A stretch of DNA of 9,255 bases from Candidatus Poribacteria bacterium (lineage in GTDB: Bacteria > Poribacteria > WGA-4E > WGA-3G): contig VXZL01000381.1 in the NCBI GenBank assembly GCA_009845505.1, positions 1 to 9,255 on the forward strand, written 5' to 3'. This document shows, piece after piece, positions 1-5,524 of the stretch; position 1 is the stretch's first letter; each line of letters starts with the position of its first letter. The position numbers were made by a program, and so were the translations under genes. The notes beneath the pieces are model-generated. The model was not told where the DNA came from. It saw nothing but the letters and a program-made list of their open reading frames with translations, and made no database searches.

Positions 1-154
1 GTCCTACTTCAAGCTCTTCTATAGCGTAAACGATAGAACGAGCAACTGTCTCGGTTTTACCTGAGCCAGGGCCGGCAATGATTAAAAGGGGGTCCTTTTC
101 ATGTTTAACAGATTCTCGTTGGGCTGGATTTAGTCCATCTAAAAGTTTCGACAT
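1..154 (-). CDS. UvrD/PcrA/Rep-type superfamily 1 helicase, N-terminal fragment
   Basis: This is the first 51 residues of a protein that continues past the left edge. Two helicase signatures are visible: an N-terminal Q-motif-like stretch LNPAQRESV (residues 8-16) and a Walker A motif AGPGSGKT (residues 27-34) that binds the ATP phosphates. Q-motif followed about 15 residues later by GPGSGKT is the usual start of UvrD-like 3'-5' DNA helicases, which act in repair, replication restart or plasmid replication. The ATG at 154-152 sits at the usual distance from the Q-motif, so the start is credible, although no strong Shine-Dalgarno precedes it. It could equally be PcrA, UvrD, Rep or a fused helicase-nuclease, because the deciding C-terminal domains lie outside the window. 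Confidence 0.85.
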   Translation of the reverse strand, partial: MSKLLDGLNPAQRESVKHEKDPLLIIAGPGSGKTETVARSIVYAIEELEVG

Positions 155-228
155 CTTTAATTTCGTTTAGGTTTGTGAGAGATGTTAGAATCATAGGACT
201 TACGCAAAATCTCGAATACCCCCCTTTT

Positions 229-265
229 ATAAATCAACGGTATGAAGTCCGTATGGACTTCACCG
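229..265. repeat. 37-bp direct repeat, copy 1 (hairpin-forming)
   Basis: This copy is identical over 37 bp to 361-397, which begins 132 bp downstream. Positions 238-265 fold into a hairpin: CGGT pairs with ACCG, an unpaired AT forms a bulge, then GAAGTCC pairs with GGACTTC around a GTAT loop. The flanks of the two copies differ, so the repeat unit has sharp edges. It is likely a dispersed palindromic element, not coding sequence. Confidence 0.85.
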
Positions 266-360
266 CCCCGCAAGCAAGGGGAAACGTGTCGGTTTTAAAA
301 ATAACTGCGGTCCTGAATTCCTTGGACATTGCCACCGGCGCTGTTAGGAATGCACATGGC

Positions 361-397
361 ATAAATCAACGGTATGAAGTCCGTATGGACTTCACCG
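361..397. repeat. 37-bp direct repeat, copy 2 (hairpin-forming)
   Basis: This is the exact second copy of the repeat at 229-265, with the same bulged hairpin at 370-397. The 95 bp between the copies is not itself repeated, so this is not a simple tandem duplication of a longer unit. Two copies are too few to be called a CRISPR array. Confidence 0.85.
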
Positions 398-490
398 GGA
401 GCGAGTACGCCGCAAAACCGTGCCTACCGGGTTGGGGTTTTCGCGACCTAATTTCCGACAAAATTTTCAGCGTGTACAGAAATATTTTCG

Positions 491-694
491 TCAATCTGCA
501 GCCTCTTCTTTCGTCGATTCCGCTGTTTTTTTACGCTTCTCTGGTGGCGGATCCACGAATTTGTATTTTCCAGACTTTCGGTATTTTTCATCTAACTCGC
601 GGTAGTACTCGCCCAATTTCCTGGCATCGTGATTGAATTTTTTAGAGATTTCCCTTCGAATTCTGTGAATTTCGTCAAGTTCATAGTTAGCCAT
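491..694 (-). CDS. Small charged protein A1, putative antitoxin partner of the PIN gene
   Basis: The product is 67 residues from the ATG at 694-692 (MANYELDEIHRIRREIS...), rich in Lys, Glu and Arg and probably helical, with a conserved KYKFVDPP segment (residues 43-50) before a charged tail. It is a paralogue of the ORF at 1445-1654: 35 of the first 53 residues are identical. I chose the MAN start because both paralogues keep it. An ATG at 703 and a TTG at 712 are in frame, but they sit too close to the GGAG at 708-711. The gene begins within a few bases of the PIN stop codon (696-698), which suggests translational coupling. Small DEIxxIRxE proteins of this kind are often found next to PIN-domain toxins, so an antitoxin role is a reasonable inference. 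No DNA-binding fold can be assigned by eye. Confidence 0.7.
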   Translation of the reverse strand: MANYELDEIHRIRREISKKFNHDARKLGEYYRELDEKYRKSGKYKFVDPPPEKRKKTAESTKEEAAD

Positions 695-695
695 T

Positions 696-1184
696 TTAGT
701 CATCAACTCCAAAATAGTTTAGAGGTGTCGCCAATTCCGGCGTTGGTAAACCAAGTTCACGATTTACCTGCCGGATACGATAAGTTTTATCAAGATTCGC
801 GATATGTTTACAATTCCATGTTAAAAGCACATCTACATTGTAACACGAAGCAAGTGCTACATGATGTGCGTCACCGAACAGACCTCGAGGCATTATTAAC
901 CGGTCTATGTAGATTTCTGCGACTTGATTAACCTCAGTAGTAACTGTCAGTATTTCAAGATTCTCTACCAAGTCGATACGCTCTTGCGTTTTTTCACCTA
1001 TCCCTTTGCGGAGCTCCTCAATAACAGCAGCACTTGAGACAAGGGTGAATTGATCCGCGTATTCGGACCACCATTTCCGGGTCCAACTTTGCCTAGCAAG
1101 TGATTCAATATCTGTGCGCAAGGTATAGTAGAAACTCGGAATTGTCGTTTCAATGTAGACGCGCTGTTGTGTTTCGCTTTGCAA
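696..1184 (-). CDS. PIN-domain protein, VapC-like toxin
   Basis: The product is 162 residues. PIN-domain layout is visible: an N-terminal strand VYIETTIPSFYY (residues 9-20) with acidic E12, then AAVIEELRKG (52-61) with E57, then GDAHHVALASCYNVDVLLTWNCKHIANLD with D105 and the TWN-H block at 122-127. These acidic residues normally bind Mg2+/Mn2+ for RNA cleavage. This subfamily has Glu where many VapC proteins have the first Asp. The start is TTG at 1184-1182, supported by GGAGG nine bases upstream (1194-1198) and by its distance to the first strand. The stop overlaps the region just before A1, placing toxin before putative antitoxin, the reverse of the usual order. RNase activity is inferred from the family only. 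A diverged or non-toxic PIN protein cannot be excluded. Confidence 0.85.
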   Translation of the reverse strand: MQSETQQRVYIETTIPSFYYTLRTDIESLARQSWTRKWWSEYADQFTLVSSAAVIEELRKGIGEKTQERIDLVENLEILTVTTEVNQVAEIYIDRLIMPRGLFGDAHHVALASCYNVDVLLTWNCKHIANLDKTYRIRQVNRELGLPTPELATPLNYFGVDD

Positions 1185-1186
1185 TA

Positions 1187-1216
1187 ATTGTAACCTCCAA
1201 AGGAACTGTATGTCAA
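1187..1216 (-). promoter_or_regulatory. Putative sigma70 promoter P2 in front of PIN
   Basis: Reading the minus strand, TTGACA (1216-1211), an 18-bp spacer and TACAAT (1192-1187) match the -35 and -10 consensus at 11 of 12 positions. The spacer shares CCTTTGG with promoter P1 at 1678-1707. The expected transcription start (about 1180) falls inside or just past the PIN TTG codon (1184-1182), and the PIN ribosome binding site GGAGG lies inside the spacer. Transcripts from here would therefore lack the PIN start signals. The site may be a decayed promoter or may serve A1. Confidence 0.5.
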
Positions 1217-1239
1217 GGCAAAGTAAATCATGCGTTGAT

Positions 1240-1473
1240 TTACCTATGCGCCTCCACGTACGCTCGAAGGACCGTATTTATCCGATCATGGTAATCCTGT
1301 CCCTGTTCCTTGAACCATTCCAAGATTTCGTGTTCAATCGCAAGATAATTTTCGGGGACAATCCGCCGGGCATTTTCCCAGAAGTCATCATCAAGTTCGG
1401 GGATGTCTGATGTATCAATTGTGTCCTCAGGAAGGTTCTCAATTTCAGAAAGCCGTGTTTTTGAAAGCTTCAT
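1240..1473 (-). CDS. brnA: BrnA-type antitoxin without an adjacent BrnT
   Basis: The product is 77 residues. The N-terminal half carries SDIPELDDDFWENARRI (residues 22-38), typical of BrnA and related antitoxins. The C-terminal half EILEWFKEQGQDYHDRIN (49-66) followed by TVLRAYVEAHR (67-77) matches the BrnA DNA-binding and dimerisation end (family consensus roughly LEWFKxQGxxYQxRINxVLRAYVxA). The ATG at 1473-1471 has a strong AAAGGAG eight bases upstream, and the start lies inside the 3' end of A2, a 29-bp overlap. BrnA normally neutralises the BrnT ribonuclease and represses its own operon. No BrnT-like ORF is present in the window, so this BrnA is orphan or has been recruited to regulate the PIN and A-ORF locus. 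It is slightly shorter than most BrnA proteins I know of (about 80-100 residues). Confidence 0.8.
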   Translation of the reverse strand: MKLSKTRLSEIENLPEDTIDTSDIPELDDDFWENARRIVPENYLAIEHEILEWFKEQGQDYHDRINTVLRAYVEAHR

Positions 1474-1654
1474 TATATCTTCTCCTTTCCTTCGGTTTCT
1501 CTGACGGTGGATCTACGAATTTGTATTTGTCGGAGTTCCGGTATTCTTCCTCTAATGCTTGATAATGTGCAATCAGTTTATCCACGTCGTGGTCAAACCG
1601 AGCTGATATCTCTCGGCGGATTTTGCGAATTTCGTCAAGTTCACAGTTTGCCAT
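1445..1654 (-). CDS. Small charged protein A2, paralogue of A1
   Basis: The product is 69 residues from the ATG at 1654-1652 (MANCELDEIRKIRREIS...). It shares 35 of the first 53 residues with A1, including the KYKFVDPP block. After that block the two tails are unrelated. The last 16 or so residues of A2 are encoded by sequence that also contains the brnA ribosome binding site and start codon, so its C-terminus looks like a junction product. A TTG at 1666 is in frame but directly abuts GGAG and is unlikely to be used. The gene lies 24 bp downstream of the consensus promoter P1 and overlaps brnA, so the two are co-transcribed and probably co-translated. Function unknown; an antitoxin-like role is inferred from A1's position beside a PIN gene. 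Confidence 0.7.
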   Translation of the reverse strand: MANCELDEIRKIRREISARFDHDVDKLIAHYQALEEEYRNSDKYKFVDPPSEKPKERRRYNEAFKNTAF

Positions 1655-1677
1655 TTTAGTCGTCAACTCCTAAGGTA

Positions 1678-1707
1678 ATTATAAACGCCAAAGGTCTACG
1701 ATGTCAA
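1678..1707 (-). promoter_or_regulatory. Consensus sigma70 promoter P1 for the A2-brnA unit
   Basis: On the minus strand, TTGACA (1707-1702) and TATAAT (1683-1678) are both perfect consensus hexamers, separated by 18 bp. The expected start of transcription is near 1671, giving a leader of about 17 nt to the A2 ATG. The spacer carries CCTTTGG at the same offset as in promoter P2. That shared block could be an operator, or simply a mark of common descent. A perfect promoter in front of an antitoxin-type operon usually implies repression by the antitoxin complex. Confidence 0.75.
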
Positions 1708-1740
1708 GGTAAACCGTTTCAGACAATTACAGAACAGACC

Positions 1741-1765
1741 GGTGAGGTTGGAAACCTCACCTACC
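1741..1765 (-). repeat. GTAG-hairpin repeat, element 1
   Basis: This is a perfect 9-bp stem (GGTGAGGTT / AACCTCACC) with a 3-nt loop, followed on the plus strand by TACC. Read on the minus strand, GTAG overlaps the foot of the stem. It lies between the hisA stop and promoter P1. There is no T-run on either side, so it is not a standard intrinsic terminator, although it could stabilise the 3' end of the hisA transcript. Confidence 0.75.
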
Positions 1766-1823
1766 GCGGGGCATAAAGCAGATTTTGTTCGGAAACGGCA
1801 AGCCCTTGTAAAAAATCCGCCTT

Positions 1824-2531
1824 TTAACTCGCAGCAGCGATAGCATCACTGAGCGCGAGGTCGCCGGTGTATAAAGCACGTCCGACAATCGCACCGTTTG
1901 CACCAATACCTTTTAAAGCCGCTATGTCAGCAAGCGATGTGACACCGCCCGAAGCAATCACGTTCGCGGAACCGGCATTGATAATATCGGCAGTTGCGTC
2001 TACATTCGGTCCCTTGAGCATGCCGTCGCTCTTGATGTCGGTATAAATAAGTGTCTGCACCTCCCCCATCTCTTGCGCGAATTCAACAGCCGACTTCTGT
2101 GAGACCTCCAACCATCCCTCAGTCGCGACCCTCCCATCTTTCGCATCAATACCGACAGCGATACGGGCACCATATTTCGCGCAGGCCTGCTTCACGAAGT
2201 CGGGTTGTTTGAGGGCAACGGTGCCTAAAATGGCGCGATCGACTCCCAATGCTAACACGGTATCTAAGCGTTCCATGCTACGGATACCGCCGCCGAGTTG
2301 GACAGGAATCTCAAGTGCGGCGACAATCTTGCTAACGATGTCGAGGTTCACTGATTCGTTCTGAAATGCGCCATCTAAATCTACGAGGTGGAGGTACTCC
2401 GCGCCTTCCGACTGCCACTGCAGTGCCATTTCTACAGGCGCGTCTGAGAAGACAGTCTCTTGTGTCGCAATGCCCTGAACGAGGTTTACACATTTTCCAC
2501 CACGAAGATCAATTGCGGGAAGTATCTGCAA
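1824..2531 (-). CDS. hisA: HisA, ProFAR isomerase (histidine biosynthesis)
   Basis: The product is 235 residues, close to the usual 240-245. It catalyses the Amadori isomerisation of ProFAR to PRFAR, the fourth step of histidine biosynthesis, in the cytoplasm. The (beta/alpha)8 barrel motifs run in order: AIDLRGGKCV with catalytic D8, VDLDGA (50-55), QLGGGIR (78-84), LGTVA (102-106), GIDAKDGRVATEGW (127-140) with catalytic D129, YTDIKSDGMLKGPN (163-176), ASGGVTS, and GAIVGRALY. The two half-barrel phosphate-binding regions are intact. The start is TTG at 2531-2529, preceded by AAGGA, and it places ILPAIDL exactly at the N-terminus as in the family. No other his gene is nearby. The gene follows an ABC permease gene by 46 bp, so it is likely read through from that operon. 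Confidence 0.95.
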   Translation of the reverse strand: MQILPAIDLRGGKCVNLVQGIATQETVFSDAPVEMALQWQSEGAEYLHLVDLDGAFQNESVNLDIVSKIVAALEIPVQLGGGIRSMERLDTVLALGVDRAILGTVALKQPDFVKQACAKYGARIAVGIDAKDGRVATEGWLEVSQKSAVEFAQEMGEVQTLIYTDIKSDGMLKGPNVDATADIINAGSANVIASGGVTSLADIAALKGIGANGAIVGRALYTGDLALSDAIAAAS

Positions 2532-2554
2532 AGTCTTTCCTTTCTACAGTTGAC

Positions 2555-2578
2555 GGCACAACGGCGTGTGCCTACTAC
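2555..2578 (-). repeat. GTAG-hairpin repeat, element 2 (between permease and hisA)
   Basis: A 6-bp stem (GGCACA / TGTGCC) with a 6-nt loop is followed by TACTAC on the plus strand. Read on the minus strand it is GTAGTAG running into the stem. Its outer edge touches the permease stop codon (2578-2580), so the element sits directly in the 46-bp intercistronic gap. Confidence 0.55.
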
Positions 2579-3477
2579 TATTCATCTCGGAAAATGCCGA
2601 GCAATTTTAATTGGACGATTGAGATGACAGCAATAATGAAAAAGAGCACCCAGCCGATTGTTGCTGCATAGCCGAGACGCATGAACTGAAACCCGTTTTT
2701 GTAGAGATACATGACGATCGTTGAACCGGCATCAGCGGGTTCACCACCGTTTGTCAAAATATAGGGGAGATCAAAGAGCTGGAGCGACCCTATCATCGAT
2801 ACAACAAAAACGAAAGCAATCACAGGTCGCAAGGAGGGGAGTGTAACGTGTAGAAACGCCTGCCACCAATTCGCACCATCAACAGCGGCGGCTTCGTAGA
2901 GTTCCTGTCGGATGCCTTGTAAACCCGCCAAAAAATAAATCATGTTAAAGCCTGCCCACTGCCAAACACCGGTTAGGATGACTGCTGGCATCACGTAATT
3001 TTCCTCGTTCAACCAACCGATCTCTTTACCAAAGAAGATGAATTCCTCATTCACTAAGCCTGCGCGTTGGTCGTAGACGAGGTTAAAAATGATAGCGACG
3101 AAAACACCCGCAACCAGCACCGGGGCGAAGAAAGCAAGTCTGAGGATGTTTTTCCCTCTGACGAATTTGGAGTTGAGTAGGATTGCTAAGAGCAGTGCAA
3201 TCGGTAACTGGAGGGTCAGCGTGCCTGCAGCAAAGTAGGCGGTGTTTCGGAGCGATTTCCAGAAGATTGGATCGCCGAAGAGATCTATGAAGTTCCCGAT
3301 CCCGACGAATATCCGACTTTGGAATCCACGCATCTCATACAGGCTCATCACAAGCGATGAAACGAGTGGATACCCCATAAAAACAACGAAGAGTATATAA
3401 AATGGTGCAATGAAGAGGTAAGGTGCGATTTTCTGTTGTTGGTTCCAAAAACGGTATGTTGTCTGTTTTGTTCTCAT
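2578..3477 (-). CDS. ABC sugar transporter permease, MalF/UgpA type
   Basis: The product is 299 residues from the ATG at 3477-3475, an integral inner-membrane subunit of a binding-protein-dependent carbohydrate importer. About six hydrophobic segments can be seen, from APYLFIAPFYILFVVF near the N-terminus to the last helix WVLFFIIAVISIVQL. The cytoplasmic EAA loop, which docks the ATPase, is present as EAAAVDGANWWQAF with the family's trailing LP (about residues 195-214). An in-frame TTG at 3537 would add 20 residues with no hydrophobic or conserved character. Neither start has a clear Shine-Dalgarno, so the start is uncertain. The gene lies 135 bp downstream of the solute-binding protein gene on the same strand. 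The usual second permease (MalG type) and ATPase are missing here, because hisA follows directly. Confidence 0.88.
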   Translation of the reverse strand: MRTKQTTYRFWNQQQKIAPYLFIAPFYILFVVFMGYPLVSSLVMSLYEMRGFQSRIFVGIGNFIDLFGDPIFWKSLRNTAYFAAGTLTLQLPIALLLAILLNSKFVRGKNILRLAFFAPVLVAGVFVAIIFNLVYDQRAGLVNEEFIFFGKEIGWLNEENYVMPAVILTGVWQWAGFNMIYFLAGLQGIRQELYEAAAVDGANWWQAFLHVTLPSLRPVIAFVFVVSMIGSLQLFDLPYILTNGGEPADAGSTIVMYLYKNGFQFMRLGYAATIGWVLFFIIAVISIVQLKLLGIFRDE

Positions 3478-3541
3478 TTTTTTAATTATCGCAAGCGAGT
3501 TGTCAGGAACTCTATAGTGTGCAGCGTTATCTTTCAAATCC

Positions 3542-3587
3542 GCATTGCTGCCGTTGTTGCAATGCTACAGACCTTGGCCGAGGGTCT
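3542..3587 (-). repeat. Intercistronic hairpins between binding-protein and permease genes
   Basis: Two stems lie in the gap. One pairs GCATTGC (3542-3548) with GCAATGC (3559-3565) across a 10-nt loop and is followed on the plus strand by TACAG, so on the minus strand GTAG overlaps its foot, as in the other GTAG-hairpins. The other (3569-3587) pairs AGACCTT with GAGGGTCT-type sequence: seven pairs including one G-T, and a 5-nt loop. Hairpins at this place in sugar ABC operons often protect the binding-protein mRNA, so that it outnumbers the permease. That role is inferred. Confidence 0.45.
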
Positions 3588-3612
3588 CATCGTCCGATGC
3601 TGCTTGAGAAAA

Positions 3613-4971
3613 TTATAATTCCCCCCAGCGTCCTTGGTCTTTTGCAATAAGTGCGCGGACTTTCTCGGCAAGGTCCGTGAGTGCTTCTCTGGGAGTCTGC
3701 TTCTCTGTTACCGCGGCGAAAATAGCATCGTTCAACAGGTCAGCTCCCTCCGACCAGTAGGGATTCTGGTAACGTGGCGGTAAATCGGGTGCAAGTTCGA
3801 TAAATAAGTCTCCAAGGGGTTGTCCTCCCAGATAGGGATCGGGTTCTTTAAAGATAGGTGCATCCCATGCGGATTTGAGGGGCGGTATAATTCGTGTTGT
3901 TTCATACCGGTTCACGAGTCCGGGTCGGTCAAAATAGGTAAATTTGAGGAGTTCCCAAGCTTTGTCAGGATTTGTGCACTGCGTGGTCATTCCGATCATC
4001 GTGCCCCCACGTGTCGTGGTCCGTCTGCCACCTGGATGCCACGCTGGCATGGGTATCGCCTTCCATTTGCCGGACATCTGGGGCACTTGACTCTTGAGAA
4101 TCCCGACGTACCAATCGGGTGAGAGAATAGAAAGGATTTTACCGTCTTGCATGGCAGCAAAATTGCTGGGGTCGCCGTGCCATGTCCCGTAGACTGGCGT
4201 GGCGATTTCATGTTCGTTGAAAAGCGATGTGAAAAACTCTAAGGTTTCAATTGCGAGTTCACTGTCAATAATGACGTTGCCTTCTTCATCAAAAAAGCCC
4301 CCGCCTTGTTGGAGGAGCAGGCTGAAATAGTCACTCTCCGTGCGCCGGTCCAGGACAATAGCGTATTGATCGATTTCACCATCGCCATCAAGATCGCGAG
4401 TCGCTTTTTTTCCAGCGACGATAAAGTCGTCCCACGTTTCGACCTCAGTCATCTCAACACCTGCGGCTTTAAAGAGGTCATCGCGATAGAGAAGCACAAC
4501 AGGATGCAAATCGTGTGGGATTCCGAAAATCTTTCCTCGATAGGACCACGGCGTAAAACGACTGACGACCAATTTCTCCATCCAACCTTCGCTTTCCAAA
4601 CGGGGACGGAGATCGACAAAACCGACCTCGTCAATTGCACCTTTGAGAAAACGACCAATAGATGTAATCTCGACCTCAACGAGATCGGGTGCTCCGAAAT
4701 TCGAGAGCATCGCAGCGAGGAGTTTATCGTGCATTGTGTTGCCGAAATTGATAAGCTGCACGTTGACCCCTGGGTTCTGCGCCTCAAAAATCGGCACGCG
4801 TGCTTGGTACTCTTCGTAGTGGGTATTGGCGAAAATCCAAAATTCCAGATTCTCACCCGTTTCTTCGGAACGTCCGAAGATAAAAAGGGTAGATACAAGA
4901 AAAAGGACCAACATGACCATGGGTCCCTTACCGAGCGGAAAGCTCTCTACATCAATAGGAAGGCGAAACAT
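3613..4971 (-). CDS. Extracellular solute-binding protein family 1 (sugar ABC transporter)
   Basis: The product is 452 residues and captures a carbohydrate outside the membrane for the adjacent permease. I chose the ATG at 4971-4969 because GGAG lies six bases upstream; an upstream TTG at 5034 has no ribosome binding site. The N-terminus has a hydrophobic export segment (about residues 17-33, MVMLVLFLVSTLFIFG), but no lipobox cysteine is visible. The two-lobed fold is recognisable from LEFWIFANTHYEEYQ, IFEAQNPGVNV, GAPDLVEVE, PHDLHPVVLLYRDDLFKAAGV and WDDFIVAGKKATRDLDGDG. The DLDGDGEID loop (about 194-201) resembles a Ca2+-binding loop common in this family. The C-terminal half carries GTMIGMTTQCTNPDKAWELLKF. 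The substrate cannot be named from sequence alone; resemblance is to AraN-like proteins. Confidence 0.9.
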   Translation of the reverse strand: MFRLPIDVESFPLGKGPMVMLVLFLVSTLFIFGRSEETGENLEFWIFANTHYEEYQARVPIFEAQNPGVNVQLINFGNTMHDKLLAAMLSNFGAPDLVEVEITSIGRFLKGAIDEVGFVDLRPRLESEGWMEKLVVSRFTPWSYRGKIFGIPHDLHPVVLLYRDDLFKAAGVEMTEVETWDDFIVAGKKATRDLDGDGEIDQYAIVLDRRTESDYFSLLLQQGGGFFDEEGNVIIDSELAIETLEFFTSLFNEHEIATPVYGTWHGDPSNFAAMQDGKILSILSPDWYVGILKSQVPQMSGKWKAIPMPAWHPGGRRTTTRGGTMIGMTTQCTNPDKAWELLKFTYFDRPGLVNRYETTRIIPPLKSAWDAPIFKEPDPYLGGQPLGDLFIELAPDLPPRYQNPYWSEGADLLNDAIFAAVTEKQTPREALTDLAEKVRALIAKDQGRWGEL

Positions 4972-5024
4972 AAAAAACTCCGATTCCAAAAAATTCGCTT
5001 GACTTTTGCGGACGTAACGATTAA

Positions 5025-5053
5025 AATTTACCAAAATATCTGGTTTTTAGCAA
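5025..5053 (-). promoter_or_regulatory. Weak candidate promoter for the binding-protein operon
   Basis: On the minus strand, TTGCTA (5053-5048) and TAAATT (5030-5025) are separated by 17 bp. Each hexamer matches the sigma70 consensus at four of six positions. It would give a leader of roughly 47 nt to the binding-protein ATG. The surrounding sequence is AT-rich, so a chance match is possible. Confidence 0.3.
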
Positions 5054-5067
5054 CAAACTTTTTCAAT

Positions 5068-5095
5068 GGCTGTTAGCAGTCGGCTATCAGCAGTC
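5068..5095. repeat. 14-bp imperfect tandem repeat (two units)
   Basis: GGCTGTTAGCAGTC (5068-5081) is followed directly by GGCTATCAGCAGTC (5082-5095), 12 of 14 positions identical. It lies in the divergent gap between the binding-protein operon and fmdB. It may be a dispersed low-complexity repeat; it has no clear dyad that would suggest an operator. Confidence 0.6.
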
Positions 5096-5112
5096 AGAAG
5101 TCGATAAGAGTC

Positions 5113-5134
5113 GCGAGCTGGAGCTCGCTCCTAC
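5113..5134 (-). repeat. GTAG-hairpin repeat, element 4
   Basis: A 6-bp stem (GCGAGC / GCTCGC) with a TGGA loop is followed by TCCTAC on the plus strand. Read on the minus strand it is GTAGGA plus the stem. The form closely recalls the GTGGGAGCGGGC-type REP elements of Pseudomonas. It lies 47 bp upstream of fmdB. Confidence 0.7.
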
Positions 5135-5181
5135 AGAAATACCTGTTTGCAGAATACGTCAGAAATGGAGGATAGTTTTAT

Positions 5182-5499
5182 ATGCCTACATACGAGTATA
5201 AATGTCTCGCCTGCGATAATCAATTCGAGCGGTTTCAGGGCATTACTGCCCCACCCCTTGAAGAGTGCCCAGAATGCCACGGTAAAGTGAAACGGCTCAT
5301 CGGCGCAGGTGCTGGGTTGATTTTCAAAGGCTCCGGTTTCTACATCACGGACTACCGGAGTGAAGGGTACAAAGAATCGGCGAAGAAAGATAAAAGCGAA
5401 CCATCAGACAAAAGTACTTCATCGGACAAAGGCGAGAAGAAAGAAACGAAAACCGATACGAGTAGCGAATCAAAGACTAAATCTACTGATTCGGATTAA
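5182..5499 (+). CDS. FmdB-family zinc-ribbon protein
   Basis: The product is 105 residues. The N-terminus MPTYEYKC is the hallmark of the FmdB family, and the zinc ribbon is formed by C8-x2-C11 and C29-x2-C32. A short conserved core continues through VKRLIGAGAGLIFKGSGFYITDYR (about 36-59). The last 40 or so residues are a Lys/Ser/Glu/Asp/Thr-rich tail without hydrophobic residues, so they are almost surely disordered. GGAGG lies ten bases upstream of the ATG. FmdB was named as a possible regulator of formamidase genes, but its real role is unknown. The cation exporter gene follows after 25 bp on the same strand, so the two are likely co-transcribed. Whether the ribbon senses or carries metal for the exporter is speculation. 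Confidence 0.9.
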   Translation: MPTYEYKCLACDNQFERFQGITAPPLEECPECHGKVKRLIGAGAGLIFKGSGFYITDYRSEGYKESAKKDKSEPSDKSTSSDKGEKKETKTDTSSESKTKSTDSD

Positions 5500-5524
5500 A
5501 CGAACACACCTCAAGGGAGACGCT

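Larger units (their letters stand above)
155..490. other. Gene-free stretch with repeats
   Basis: No credible gene lies between the helicase start and the small ORF ending at 491. A plus-strand open frame crosses the region, but it translates the repeats in two phases and has no recognisable family. The stretch holds two exact copies of a 37-bp hairpin repeat, a possible transposon-end-like sequence near 190-208, and a degenerate GTAG hairpin around 405-427. No intrinsic terminator (stem plus T-run) for the minus-strand unit ending at 491 is visible, and I see no convincing promoter for the helicase. Confidence 0.7.

Noticed and set aside
229..397. CRISPR array
   Set aside because: There are only two repeat copies with a 95-bp spacing, no further units, and no cas gene in the window.
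175..636. Plus-strand open frame of 153 codons
   Set aside because: It translates both copies of the 37-bp repeat, has no recognisable domain, and its end overlaps the well-supported A1 gene on the other strand.
3478..3537. Upstream TTG start for the permease
   Set aside because: It adds 20 unconserved-looking residues without a ribosome binding site. The ATG at 3477 places the first membrane segment at a normal distance, though this start also lacks a clear Shine-Dalgarno.
4972..5034. Upstream TTG start for the binding protein
   Set aside because: The ATG at 4971 has GGAG six bases upstream and gives a normal export signal. The longer form buries the hydrophobic segment and would overlap the candidate promoter.
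4306..5076. Plus-strand open frame of 256 codons
   Set aside because: It is antisense to the binding-protein gene, which has clear family motifs and a ribosome binding site. The plus-strand product resembles nothing.
5360..5524. N-terminal extension of the CDF gene overlapping fmdB
   Set aside because: The 55 extra residues are the fmdB tail read in another frame. The GTG at 5525 has a good Shine-Dalgarno and begins the expected His-rich lead.
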